Shown here piece by piece: positions 1 through 5,546 of a DNA stretch of 12,657 nucleotides. This stretch comes from Bacillota bacterium (lineage in GTDB: Bacteria > Bacillota > Clostridia > Christensenellales > Pumilibacteraceae). Each line of letters begins with the position of its first letter. Position 1 is the first letter of the stretch. The notes under the pieces are model-generated. The model had not been told where the DNA came from. It was given only the letters and a program-made list of their open reading frames with translations, and searched no databases. The position numbers and the translations under genes are program-made. Location: positions 1 through 12,657 of the forward strand of contig WQSV01000026.1 of NCBI GenBank assembly GCA_009787685.1, given 5' to 3'.

Positions 1-513
1 GGTGTTCAAGCCTTGGAAAGCCATTCCTGTCCAAGCCGATATTCTTTGGTCAACTTGAGCGACTGCCGATGCGAGAGCCGATGAAGTCGTGAGAGCCGCC
101 AAATCTTCAATCATCAAGTTGATTGCGTTTCTTTCAGTTTGCATTGCTGAAACTAGTGCGTTGTGTTCATTGTCAACCGTGACAGTGACCCAAATACGAA
201 AATCTTCATAGACCTCCACTTCGGCGTTCATTGAACCACGGATATTGCTCATAAGGGGTGCGCCCTCACCAACATGAAGAGTTGCCAAAAAACCTGCGTT
301 TGCACCGAAGGTTATTTGCAAAGTGTCTCCCGTTGGAATCTCATGAATTCCAGCTGGAAGAGTGCTTGAATTGTGACGAACTGATAGCGTTGCATTTTGA
401 GGCGCGCCGACAACTTCGACATCAAAAGTTCTTGGTGCGCATGAAACAATTGCAAAAACCGCAATCGCCATCATAACAAGCACCATCATTAATCCTAATA
501 TTTTCTTTTTCAT
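1..513 (-). CDS. Putative surface lipoprotein, N-terminal part (runs off the left edge)
   Basis: Reading the minus strand from the ATG at 513-511 gives 171 codons without a stop up to the window edge, so the C-terminus is missing. The start is preceded by AAGGAGA (518-524) at normal spacing. The N-terminus is MKKK followed by a hydrophobic stretch ending in AIVSC, a good lipobox with the lipidated Cys at residue 25, so export and lipid anchoring on the outer face of the membrane are expected. The mature part begins APRTFDVEVVGAPQNATLSV and looks beta-rich, like the Ig/PEGA-like modules of Gram-positive surface proteins, followed by a helical Ala/Ser-rich stretch. No catalytic motif is visible and I do not recognise a named family. 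It is the last gene of a minus-strand run of envelope-type genes. Lipoprotein nature is read from the sequence; function is unknown. Confidence 0.75.
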   Translation of the reverse strand, partial: MKKKILGLMMVLVMMAIAVFAIVSCAPRTFDVEVVGAPQNATLSVRHNSSTLPAGIHEIPTGDTLQITFGANAGFLATLHVGEGAPLMSNIRGSMNAEVEVYEDFRIWVTVTVDNEHNALVSAMQTERNAINLMIEDLAALTTSSALASAVAQVDQRISAWTGMAFQGLNT

Positions 514-621
514 TTTTTCTCCTTATTTTTTGAGAGTATTTTTTATTTTTTCTAGGGGAGTCATCTTCGTCGTCCCGAAAATTATTGAACTTGAAGTTTC
601 GAGAGGGCTTATTGTTCATAA

Positions 622-704
622 GGCACACCTAAACGAGGTTAACACAAAGTTGGAAATCTAGGTGTGCCCCTTGACACAAAGGGGGCCCTACCTTATGTAA
701 GGTA
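622..704. promoter_or_regulatory. Spacer with a long inverted repeat, a GC hairpin and a near-palindrome
   Basis: Most of the spacer 514-687 has no gene I can support, but it is structured. GGCACACCTA (622-631) pairs with TAGGTGTGCC (659-668), a perfect 10-bp stem with a 27-nt loop. The right arm runs into a second hairpin, CCCCTT (667-672) with AAAGGGGG (678-685). Next to it is TACCTTATGTAAGGTA (689-704), with 7-bp arms around TG, the shape of a dimeric repressor operator. No T tract follows any stem on either strand, so these are not ordinary terminators. They lie between the coiled-coil gene and the lipoprotein gene, where they could act as a processing, attenuation or operator site; that role is inference. 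Confidence 0.4.
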
Positions 705-810
705 AATGAAAAGCGAAACCCTCGGGGACAGGTGTGAAAGTAAATGTAATTTTAACAATACCCGTTCCCCATGCTCCATTTTCTGTTCCCGAATGCGAAA
801 TTAATTTCAC
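688..810 (-). CDS. Possible 40-aa ORF downstream of the coiled-coil gene
   Basis: A GTG at 810-808, just after the stop of the coiled-coil gene, opens a 40-codon frame ending in TAG at 690-688. The peptide (VKLISHSGTENGAWGTGIVK, then a run rich in Thr/Phe/Ile, ending LPYIR) alternates polar and hydrophobic residues like beta strands and looks more protein-like than a random frame. There is no good ribosome binding site, so it would rely on coupling to the upstream gene. It could also be the tail of a decayed surface protein. I do not recognise a family. Confidence 0.3.
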   Translation of the reverse strand: MKLISHSGTENGAWGTGIVKITFTFTPVPEGFAFHLPYIR

Positions 811-812
811 AT

Positions 813-1607
813 TTAATTTTTTGCCATTTCCTCAGTTTTGTCAAGGTCTTTTGAGATGAGATAAATTTCGTGCTTCAATTTTTCGAGCATCTTTGTGAGC
901 GTTCCGTCTTCGACCCGCACAGTTGTCGCGACCTCTTTCATTACCTCTGTTGAGGACGATTCAACCAGCTTAAATTCTTGAACTGGCTCATCTTTTTCAA
1001 ATTTTTCAACTATTGGTTCGGGTGGCGGTTTCACAATTTGCATTGGCTGAACAACTGACATCGGAGTTGAGTTGATTTCTTCGACTTTTTCAACTTTCTT
1101 AGTTTCGACTATTGGATCTTTTTTCGGTTTCTTTGTTGGCGGTTTTTTGACAGCATAGTCGACACCCATTCCAACGAGTTCCCTTTTCGCTTTCGCATTC
1201 GCCGCTTTTCTTTCGGTCTCAACTTCCTTGATTTTTGCTTTGTGAAATTTTTCTTCGTCAACCTCAAGTCCCGCTTTCTTTTCAAGCTCCATTATTTCGC
1301 GCTTACTTCTTGCATTAAGTGCTGATTGAAGCGCTTCAAGCTCCTTGACCCTCAAATCACGAAGTTGACCTTTTTTTCCAAGAGTTTCTCCAAGTTCCGC
1401 TTTAATTTGTTCCAAAATTTCGTCTCTTTCGGTTTTGATTTTTTTGACATCGGCTTTTAGTTGCTTGGCCACATCGTCCGCTTTTTTTGCTGGAGATTTT
1501 CCAACCTTTGTTGCCTTATTCGGTTTTGTCACCGATAGTTTCGCTTTTTCAAGTGAGGTCGGTGCTTTCGTTGCTTTGTCATTTTCATTAACTAGATTAT
1601 CATTCAT
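813..1607 (-). CDS. Lys/Glu/Ala-rich coiled-coil protein, unknown function
   Basis: 264 aa, starting at the ATG 1607-1605 with AGGAGGGG upstream (about 1616-1625). There is no signal peptide or membrane segment, so it is predicted cytoplasmic. Residues 1-50 are basic, with Ala/Lys/Pro like a disordered nucleic-acid or membrane-surface binding tail. Residues about 50-145 are heptad-like and highly charged (KADVKKIKTERDEILEQIKA and onward), strongly suggesting a long coiled coil. Residues 150-215 are Pro/Lys/Val-rich linker with KKPPTKKPKKD, and residues 235-264 form another charged helix. The upstream gene stops 67 nt before this start on the same strand, so the two are probably co-transcribed, and that protein has a cytoplasmic helical tail that could partner this one (inference). 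Low-complexity composition makes homology guesses unsafe. Confidence 0.7.
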   Translation of the reverse strand: MNDNLVNENDKATKAPTSLEKAKLSVTKPNKATKVGKSPAKKADDVAKQLKADVKKIKTERDEILEQIKAELGETLGKKGQLRDLRVKELEALQSALNARSKREIMELEKKAGLEVDEEKFHKAKIKEVETERKAANAKAKRELVGMGVDYAVKKPPTKKPKKDPIVETKKVEKVEEINSTPMSVVQPMQIVKPPPEPIVEKFEKDEPVQEFKLVESSSTEVMKEVATTVRVEDGTLTKMLEKLKHEIYLISKDLDKTEEMAKN

Positions 1608-1674
1608 TATATCTGCACCCCTCCTTTTTTCTTATTACAAACGAGGTTTTTTCTCAAGTTCATTCTGGTGTGTT

Positions 1675-2487
1675 TCATGAGTGGCAGACCTCCTGTTTAT
1701 ATTTTTCAACACACTCTCTCGCTTTTTCAACTTGAGCGGATAGTTGCAGAATTGTGTTCATTGCTTGGTTTTTGAGCAGCTCATTGCCCTCATCCAAGTT
1801 TGCGATTTCAACTTGACGAAGAGCAATGTCATAGATCTCACTACATTTATAAACTTCCTCTTTCGCATCTCTTAAGCATGACGACTTTTGTGTTGATGAA
1901 GTAATTGGACTATTTTGATTTGAAACGCGAGACGAACTCGACTTTTTTTCAAACGGACCACACTGCTCTTTGTTTCCTTTTTTCTTTTTGAGAAGAATCA
2001 AAACAACGACAATAGCAACAAGAAGCAATGCCACACCGCCCACAATAATTCCAGCAAGCTGACCTGCTGTCAATCCCGACGGCGGAATAGGTGTTCGTAT
2101 TGTCACCAAAACCGAATCCGAAAAATCCGATTGGATTCCTCCAAAAATTGCTCTGACCGCAAAAGAATACGCTCTTCCTTCGACAAGTGTCAAACTTGAA
2201 AAATCAAAAAAATTGTCACTTGTCTCTTGCCCAGCATTTCGAGGGGTGCCATCAATATAGACCCTAAAAAAGACCGTTGCCGTGATTGAAGTGTTGTGTT
2301 CCCAATGAACAGTTTGTCCAGAAATCCCCGTTATTCTTGGGGCTTCAACCGACGAGTTTGCTGCCGCTGAAATATTTCTTCCACTCAATGAGAACGCAAA
2401 AACAAGCACCAACGCAAAAACAAGCATTGTGCCAACGACCGCAAAAAAAGCCGACCTCCTTTTAAAATTCATCATTTTTCCTTTCAT
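1675..2487 (-). CDS. Membrane protein with FN3-like ectodomain and cytoplasmic helical tail
   Basis: 270 aa. The start is ATG 2487-2485, preceded by AAGGAGA (2493-2499); an overlapping ATG four bases earlier gives only a short frame. Residues 12-36 are a hydrophobic signal or anchor, with ISAAANS a possible cleavage site. Residues about 47-132 look like one fibronectin type III domain (APRITGISGQTVHWEHNTS, then a strand pattern with VEGRAYSFAVRAIF). Residues 144-166 are a strong transmembrane helix, followed by the stop-transfer KKKK. The tail 171-270 is Ser-rich, then helical and charged, with several Cys (QCGPF, SSCLRD, YKCSE, ARECVEKYKQEVC). Topology is therefore outside FN3, inside coiled tail. 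It is the first gene after the promoter at 2621-2650 and precedes the coiled-coil gene. It is likely structural or adhesive; no enzyme motif is visible. Confidence 0.75.
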   Translation of the reverse strand: MKGKMMNFKRRSAFFAVVGTMLVFALVLVFAFSLSGRNISAAANSSVEAPRITGISGQTVHWEHNTSITATVFFRVYIDGTPRNAGQETSDNFFDFSSLTLVEGRAYSFAVRAIFGGIQSDFSDSVLVTIRTPIPPSGLTAGQLAGIIVGGVALLLVAIVVVLILLKKKKGNKEQCGPFEKKSSSSRVSNQNSPITSSTQKSSCLRDAKEEVYKCSEIYDIALRQVEIANLDEGNELLKNQAMNTILQLSAQVEKARECVEKYKQEVCHS

Positions 2488-2620
2488 TCATTTCTCCTTG
2501 GTTTTCATGCCACTCTAAAGCGTTTTCAACACTTTTTTCAAAATTTTTTTGGACTCAGATTTGCTCTCAAAACCACCAAACAAATTTCAAAACACGGCAC
2601 TATCTCACTATAACAGTATT

Positions 2621-2650
2621 ATTGTAGCACACAAATATGTTTTTTGTCAA
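2621..2650 (-). promoter_or_regulatory. Sigma-A-type promoter for the FN3 membrane-protein gene
   Basis: On the minus strand TTGACA (2650-2645) and TACAAT (2626-2621) are separated by 18 nt. A TGC directly before the -10 gives an extended -10. Transcription would start near 2614, leaving a leader of about 125 nt before the ATG at 2487. The -35 is a perfect consensus. Confidence 0.7.
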
Positions 2651-2866
2651 TACTTTTTTGAAAAAAAGTTGTTCCTTTTTTGTTCACAATTTTTTTAAAT
2701 TTTCCGCGCACAATTTTTGGTGTTCATCATTAAAAACGGAAACTATGTTTTTGAGAATGTTTCATTTTGTGAAAACATCACCCCATTACAAATGGGACTC
2801 AACAAATCCAACTTCAACATTCTATTTTCTTGTCGAAAACATTTTTCAAATATTTTTTAAAAACCA
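2651..2866. other. A+T-rich divergent spacer, nothing else recognised
   Basis: Between the minus-strand promoter and the ssrA promoter lie about 215 nt of T- and A-runs with two copies of CACAATTTTT. The plus-strand frame here (2637-2870) is Phe/Asn/His-rich without a ribosome binding site and looks like noise. I see no RNA gene or operator. Confidence 0.4.
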
Positions 2867-2895
2867 TTGACATTCTTCAAAAAATGTGATATCCT
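2867..2895 (+). promoter_or_regulatory. Promoter of ssrA
   Basis: TTGACA (2867-2872), a 17-nt spacer, then TATCCT (2890-2895). The start would be near 2902, about 48 nt before the mature tmRNA 5' end, consistent with 5' processing by RNase P. Confidence 0.65.
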
Positions 2896-2949
2896 GTGTT
2901 TAGCAATCATTGTGCATTAAATGTTGTGAGTTGCGCATTGAACACACAT

Positions 2950-3325
2950 GGGGATGTAATAGTTTCGACAGCGTGGATTCTCCTAAGGTTGTAGGCGGAA
3001 GTTGCCAGTCTTCCTTAAAAGGGCAAACAAAATAAATAACAACAATCAAAAAACTGCTTATGCACAACCTGCATTCGCGTTTGCTGCTTAATCTAAAGTA
3101 GTCGCTGACCGTTTTCTCGCTTAAGACGCAATCAGTGTCAACCAAGGCGATTTCGTTCAATGAGTTTGGTTTTTCTCATCAAACGAAACACTTCAAAAAA
3201 ACCTAGTCGCATGGATTTGTCTTTTTCGTCTCTCCATGTCTCGAATCACCAAAAAGACTAAGCCTATAGACCCTTAAGATTAAATTCACGTTGGAACCGG
3301 GAGGCAGAGCCCGGCATCTCCACCA
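2950..3325 (+). ncRNA. ssrA: Transfer-messenger RNA (tmRNA), one-piece
   Basis: tmRNA rescues stalled ribosomes by trans-translation, acting with SmpB. The 5' end GGGGATG (2950-2956) pairs with CATCTCC before the encoded ACCA (end at 3325), giving a 7-bp acceptor stem with one G-U pair. AGTTTCGACAGCGTGG just inside is the usual tmRNA 5' signature. The tag frame uses resume codon GCA (3023-3025) and stops at TAA 3089-3091. It encodes a 22-residue tag whose C-terminus is AYAQPAFAFAA, a typical degradation tag ending in a hydrophobic-Ala-Ala. The downstream stretch has alternating complementary blocks fitting the pseudoknots, and the long P2 helix closes with AAATTCACG. Total 376 nt is normal. 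Odd: the T arm is CCGGG/CCCGG with loop AGGCAGAG instead of a TTCRA-type loop. Confidence 0.95.
3314..3325 (+). repeat. Left copy of GCATCTCCACCA (att-like, ssrA 3' end)
   Basis: The last 12 nt of ssrA recur exactly at 4263-4274 in the same orientation. tmRNA 3' ends are well known integration sites for tyrosine-recombinase elements, which leave such a partial copy at the far end of the insert. Twelve bases is short for this and no integrase lies between the copies, so the call is tentative. Confidence 0.45.
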
Positions 3326-3333
3326 TCGATATA

Positions 3334-3364
3334 TATGTCCGCTAGAATGTTTCTAGCGGACATA
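3334..3364 (+). terminator. Perfect 14-bp hairpin just after ssrA
   Basis: TATGTCCGCTAGAA (3334-3347) pairs perfectly with TTCTAGCGGACATA (3351-3364) across the triloop TGT. It starts 9 nt after the tmRNA CCA, where a terminator is expected, but no T tract follows, so termination would be weak or the hairpin may instead protect or guide 3' processing. Confidence 0.45.
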
Positions 3365-3526
3365 GGACAATCGGCAATTCAATACTCGTTTTTTGTGAAC
3401 TATAATAGTGTGTTATAACAAATAAAAAACGGATGTTGAAAAACTAGGAATAATTAAAACACGAAAAAATTTTATTTTGTACCATAGATCTGTGCGGACT
3501 AGGCAGAGATAGGAGACTCACAAAGT

Positions 3527-4048
3527 ATGCAAAATAGTAAAAAACGAAAGGTGTTATACATTTCACTTGGGGCGGCGCTGATAGCATTTAGCATTCTGCC
3601 ATGGCTAGCGCTGATAACCGACAACCTAGCTTTTAGTCATGTACACATGATGCAAATGGTTGTTTTTTGGAGAAGCACATTTCAAGGTTTTCTTAATTCA
3701 GGATTTGGCGATGTAGTTGGGCGTGTTGGTGGTGCATTGTTTTTCACTTTAATTGCATCTGCAATAATGGTAGCAGTAGGAGTGCTACTTGTTATTAGGG
3801 CATTTAGAAAAGACTTTTTAGAAAAAAGTGCTTTTTGGATCATTATCACTGCTACATTAGTTATAACATATCTCACATCAGCCATAATTTATTTGGCTAC
3901 AATTCATGCAGGATTTAGGGCGTATGGGCATATATTTCTGTGCTTTTTAAATATCACACTATTGGCGGGAGTACTGCTCTTGACGATAGTTCCGAAATTA
4001 GCGAGTTCAAAAAAGCAAAAATTGGAAACCTTTTTACAAGCAGAATAA
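3527..4048 (+). CDS. Four-TM membrane protein, unknown function
   Basis: 173 aa, starting at ATG 3527 with AGGAG at 3511-3515 (11-nt spacing, slightly long). Four hydrophobic segments are visible at about residues 9-31, 68-91, 102-124 and 133-156. The N-terminus is basic (MQNSKKRK), as is the C-terminal tail (SSKKQK), which by the positive-inside rule puts both ends in the cytoplasm. The loop between TM1 and TM2 contains FSHVHMMQM and a Gly-rich stretch. No catalytic or transport motif is recognised. It sits alone between ssrA and the second GCATCTCCACCA copy, so it would be the only cargo gene of the putative mini-island. A weak TATAAT-like box lies near 3401 in the A+T-rich leader, but no convincing -35 accompanies it. 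Confidence 0.65.
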   Translation: MQNSKKRKVLYISLGAALIAFSILPWLALITDNLAFSHVHMMQMVVFWRSTFQGFLNSGFGDVVGRVGGALFFTLIASAIMVAVGVLLVIRAFRKDFLEKSAFWIIITATLVITYLTSAIIYLATIHAGFRAYGHIFLCFLNITLLAGVLLLTIVPKLASSKKQKLETFLQAE

Positions 4049-4083
4049 TCACAACTCAAAAAAGAGCAGCCATTTTAACGGAC

Positions 4084-4245
4084 GGGGGTTCGGCACCGTA
4101 GCCCAAAAAGACACCCCCGAGCCGAACTAAAACTCGTCCACTTTTCTTAAGAAAACAGAACAAAATCCCAATTGAGGGGGCGGAAAAGCCGAGTTTTCTT
4201 GGGAAACTAGAGGAAAACGGGAGAAACTGCCAAAAGCGGACGAGT
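4084..4245. other. Non-coding stretch with strong potential RNA structure
   Basis: No credible gene lies between 4049 and 4402. Inside it, GGGGGT (4084-4089) can pair with ACCCCC (4113-4118), and GTTCGGC (4088-4094) with GCCGAAC (4121-4127); the two stems share bases 4088-4089, so they are alternatives. A second domain is closed by ACTCGTCC (4132-4139) with GGACGAGT (4238-4245), continued after one mismatch by CTTTT (4141-4145) with AAAAG (4232-4236). It encloses about 86 nt that include the palindrome TTTTCTTAAGAAAA (4142-4155, its first bases shared with that stem). This looks like a folded RNA of 160 nt or so, or a recombination site. Which strand is transcribed cannot be told, and no known RNA family is recognised. 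Confidence 0.4.
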
Positions 4246-4262
4246 ATTAGTACCGGTACGCC

Positions 4263-4274
4263 GCATCTCCACCA
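4263..4274 (+). repeat. Right copy of GCATCTCCACCA
   Basis: Exact repeat of the ssrA 3' terminus, 949 bp downstream and in direct orientation. The bases before it do not form a T arm, so it is not a second tmRNA or tRNA. It is best read as the displaced end left by an insertion at ssrA, or less likely chance. Confidence 0.45.
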
Positions 4275-4275
4275 C

Positions 4276-4382
4276 CAAACTTGGCTTCGCCAAGAATGAA
4301 ACAAGGAACATTAAACATATTTGACTTTCACGAGAGTTCAAATCCTCGCCAAGTTTGTATGTTTAATTTTTCATGTTTCATT
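4276..4382. repeat. Nested inverted repeats forming a long potential cruciform
   Basis: The 25-nt block 4295-4319 (starting AATGAAACA, ending TTAAACATA) is complementary to 4358-4382 at 22 of 25 positions. Its 38-nt loop holds a smaller stem, ATTTGA (4319-4324) with TCAAAT (4338-4343). Overlapping it, CAAACTTGGC (4276-4285) is exactly complementary to GCCAAGTTTG (4348-4357), while its CTTGGC half also pairs locally with GCCAAG (4289-4294) over a TTC triloop. The two systems exclude each other, suggesting a switch or a recombination substrate beside the att-like repeat. It could also be a miniature transposable element remnant. Confidence 0.45.
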
Positions 4383-4402
4383 ATTTTTATCACTAAAGCA
4401 AA

Positions 4403-4628
4403 TTGTTCCTAAAACACAATATCAGAAAGAGTAGAGCCCACTTTATTTCAAAAATACGTGCTTCTTCAAAACAAACAACTAAAACAAAATATTGGCTTAC
4501 TATTTTGAGTAAAACAAATTATATCGGCAGTGAAGAATTTGCAACGATTAGCAACGAGTGCGAAAAAATAAAAAAAATACTCAAAAAATCATTAAACACA
4601 GCGAAAAAACAGCACCTCAAAAAATTAA
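4403..4628 (+). pseudogene. Four-helix-bundle (S23/IVP-type) protein, 5'-truncated and frameshifted
   Basis: The frame from a TTG at 4403 contains SRAHFISKIRASSKQTTKTK, then YWLTILSKTNYI and IKKILKKSLNTAKKQ. This matches the second half of the four-helix-bundle family encoded in 23S rRNA intervening sequences and elsewhere (SKADFI..K...A..EA.ETxYWLxLL ... S.KTAKK). The N-terminal half (the SIxSNIAEG-type region) is missing, with a stop just upstream. After the A6 run at 4604-4609 the frame runs on into the next gene. A one-base shift there gives KNSTSKN and a stop at 4626-4628, the usual kind of ending. I therefore call it a remnant, though a sequencing error in the A run could explain the shift but not the missing N-terminus. 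Confidence 0.6.
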
Positions 4629-4640
4629 GGAGAAAACAAA

Positions 4641-5240
4641 ATGAATTGCAAAAAATGCGGAAGCGTTGGGAATGAAGATGACAAGTTCTGCCTTAGTTGT
4701 GGAACTAGTTTTTCGATGAGAAATACTAATGAAGAAGTGACGGTGGAAAATCCACCTCTTGAAAACATAACCAATAAAAATGTGAACAACGAAACTGCAA
4801 GAACGCCACAAGAAGCGGTGGCGGAAGATTTTCCGTCCAATTCATTGCCACCTCCACCTTTTCAAAACATTTCACATTCAAATCCAGACGAGCCAATTTG
4901 GAGCAATGACGATCCTCACTTGCAATTTCAACAAAAAGCAAGAGATGCTGCGAAGAATGAGTGGTCAAGACAACAGTCTAACAGAGGTTTTTGGAACGGT
5001 ATTTTTGCTGTCGCATTTTCTGTTTGGACTCTTATTGTTGTTTTCGCTGGATTATTTTCTGACAATACTTTCTGGGTTTTGCTTTTCATTATTGTCGACT
5101 TCAGTTGCAGTTTGCCTGCAATTTTCCAAGCACTAAGAGGAAGAGACCACAACAAAAAAAGATTCCTAATAACCCTAATCATGGGCGTTGCATCAACCGC
5201 CGCATCTGTGCTAGCACTAGTTTGGTGGCTCGCGACATAA
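4641..5240 (+). CDS. Zinc-ribbon membrane protein
   Basis: 199 aa, starting at ATG 4641 with AAGGAG (4627-4632) 8 nt upstream. The N-terminus MNCKKCGSVGNEDDKFCLSC is a classic CxxC...CxxC zinc ribbon (Cys 3, 6, 17, 20), as in the zinc_ribbon_2 group of small bacterial membrane proteins. Residues 30-110 are acidic, Asn/Pro-rich and probably disordered (SLPPPPFQNI). Three hydrophobic helices follow at about 118-138, 143-165 and 175-197. The zinc ribbon should lie in the cytoplasm. Proteins of this architecture are common in Firmicutes and mostly uncharacterised. The gene overlaps the extended frame of the S23 remnant and is followed by its own intrinsic terminator, so it is probably monocistronic. 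Confidence 0.8.
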   Translation: MNCKKCGSVGNEDDKFCLSCGTSFSMRNTNEEVTVENPPLENITNKNVNNETARTPQEAVAEDFPSNSLPPPPFQNISHSNPDEPIWSNDDPHLQFQQKARDAAKNEWSRQQSNRGFWNGIFAVAFSVWTLIVVFAGLFSDNTFWVLLFIIVDFSCSLPAIFQALRGRDHNKKRFLITLIMGVASTAASVLALVWWLAT

Positions 5241-5255
5241 AAAAATTGTTATATC

Positions 5256-5289
5256 AAAGTGCGAAGACAAAATGTATTCGCACTTTTTT
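5256..5289 (+). terminator. Intrinsic terminator of the zinc-ribbon gene
   Basis: AAAGTGCGAA (5256-5265) pairs with TTCGCACTTT (5277-5286), running into a T6 tract (5284-5289), 16 nt after the stop codon. Confidence 0.85.
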
Positions 5290-5308
5290 AATATTCAAAC
5301 AACTAGCA

Positions 5309-5337
5309 ATTGACAACAGTCTTCGACTGTTGTCAAT
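5309..5337. repeat. Perfect 13-bp hairpin with TTC triloop
   Basis: ATTGACAACAGTC (5309-5321) pairs exactly with GACTGTTGTCAAT (5325-5337). No T tract follows on either strand. It lies between the terminator and the duplicated cyclase fragment, and might be a binding or recombination site. Confidence 0.5.
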
Positions 5338-5374
5338 GAAGTTTGATAGTAAGCTGTGTGTTTAGCATTGAAAA

Positions 5375-5482
5375 TTAATCATTAGATGAACTTTCGTCCT
5401 TGTGAGTGTTTCGCCCAAATATTACTGCAATGCTTTCTTTTTCGCTATTGCATTTGACATAAAAGCCTTCAAAGTAGTTCAC
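5375..5482 (-). pseudogene. Inverted duplicate of the 5' end of the cyclase-like gene
   Basis: On the minus strand a GTG at 5482-5480 opens a 35-codon frame starting (M)NYFEGFYVKCNSE and continuing to SIAVIFGRNTHKDESSS, then ND and a stop at 5377-5375. It is the N-terminus of the cyclase-like gene at 6884, with one amino-acid change (Lys for Thr). At DNA level 5384-5489 matches the reverse complement of 6877-6982 at 102 of 106 positions. It lacks the rest of the gene and is a copy, not an independent protein. Confidence 0.85.
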
Positions 5483-5546
5483 AAATATTATTTAATTATC
5501 TTCATCAATGTTTAGAAAATTGAAAAGTGGGCAATATTACTAGGAT

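Noticed and set aside
422..628. Minus-strand 68-aa frame
   Set aside because: It overlaps the lipoprotein N-terminus in another frame; the lipoprotein has the better start, lipobox and ribosome binding site.
2637..2870. Plus-strand 77-aa Phe/His-rich frame
   Set aside because: Composition mirrors the T-rich spacer and it has no ribosome binding site. It begins inside the divergent promoter and ends in the ssrA promoter.
2900..3160. Minus-strand 86-aa frame across ssrA
   Set aside because: It is antisense to a well-supported tmRNA and has no ribosome binding site.
4246..4258. Minus-strand ACCGGTACTAATA resembling the 3' end of 23S rRNA
   Set aside because: Similarity is limited to about 13 nt; the flanks resemble neither 23S nor 5S rRNA.
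4320..4357. tRNA-like T-arm motif (GAGAGTTCAAATCCTC)
   Set aside because: The stem does not pair properly and no acceptor, D or anticodon arm can be found.
5454..5491. TTGACA and TATTAT upstream of the oxidoreductase as a promoter
   Set aside because: Spacing is 26 nt, and TTGACA is just the antisense of the duplicated cyclase coding sequence.
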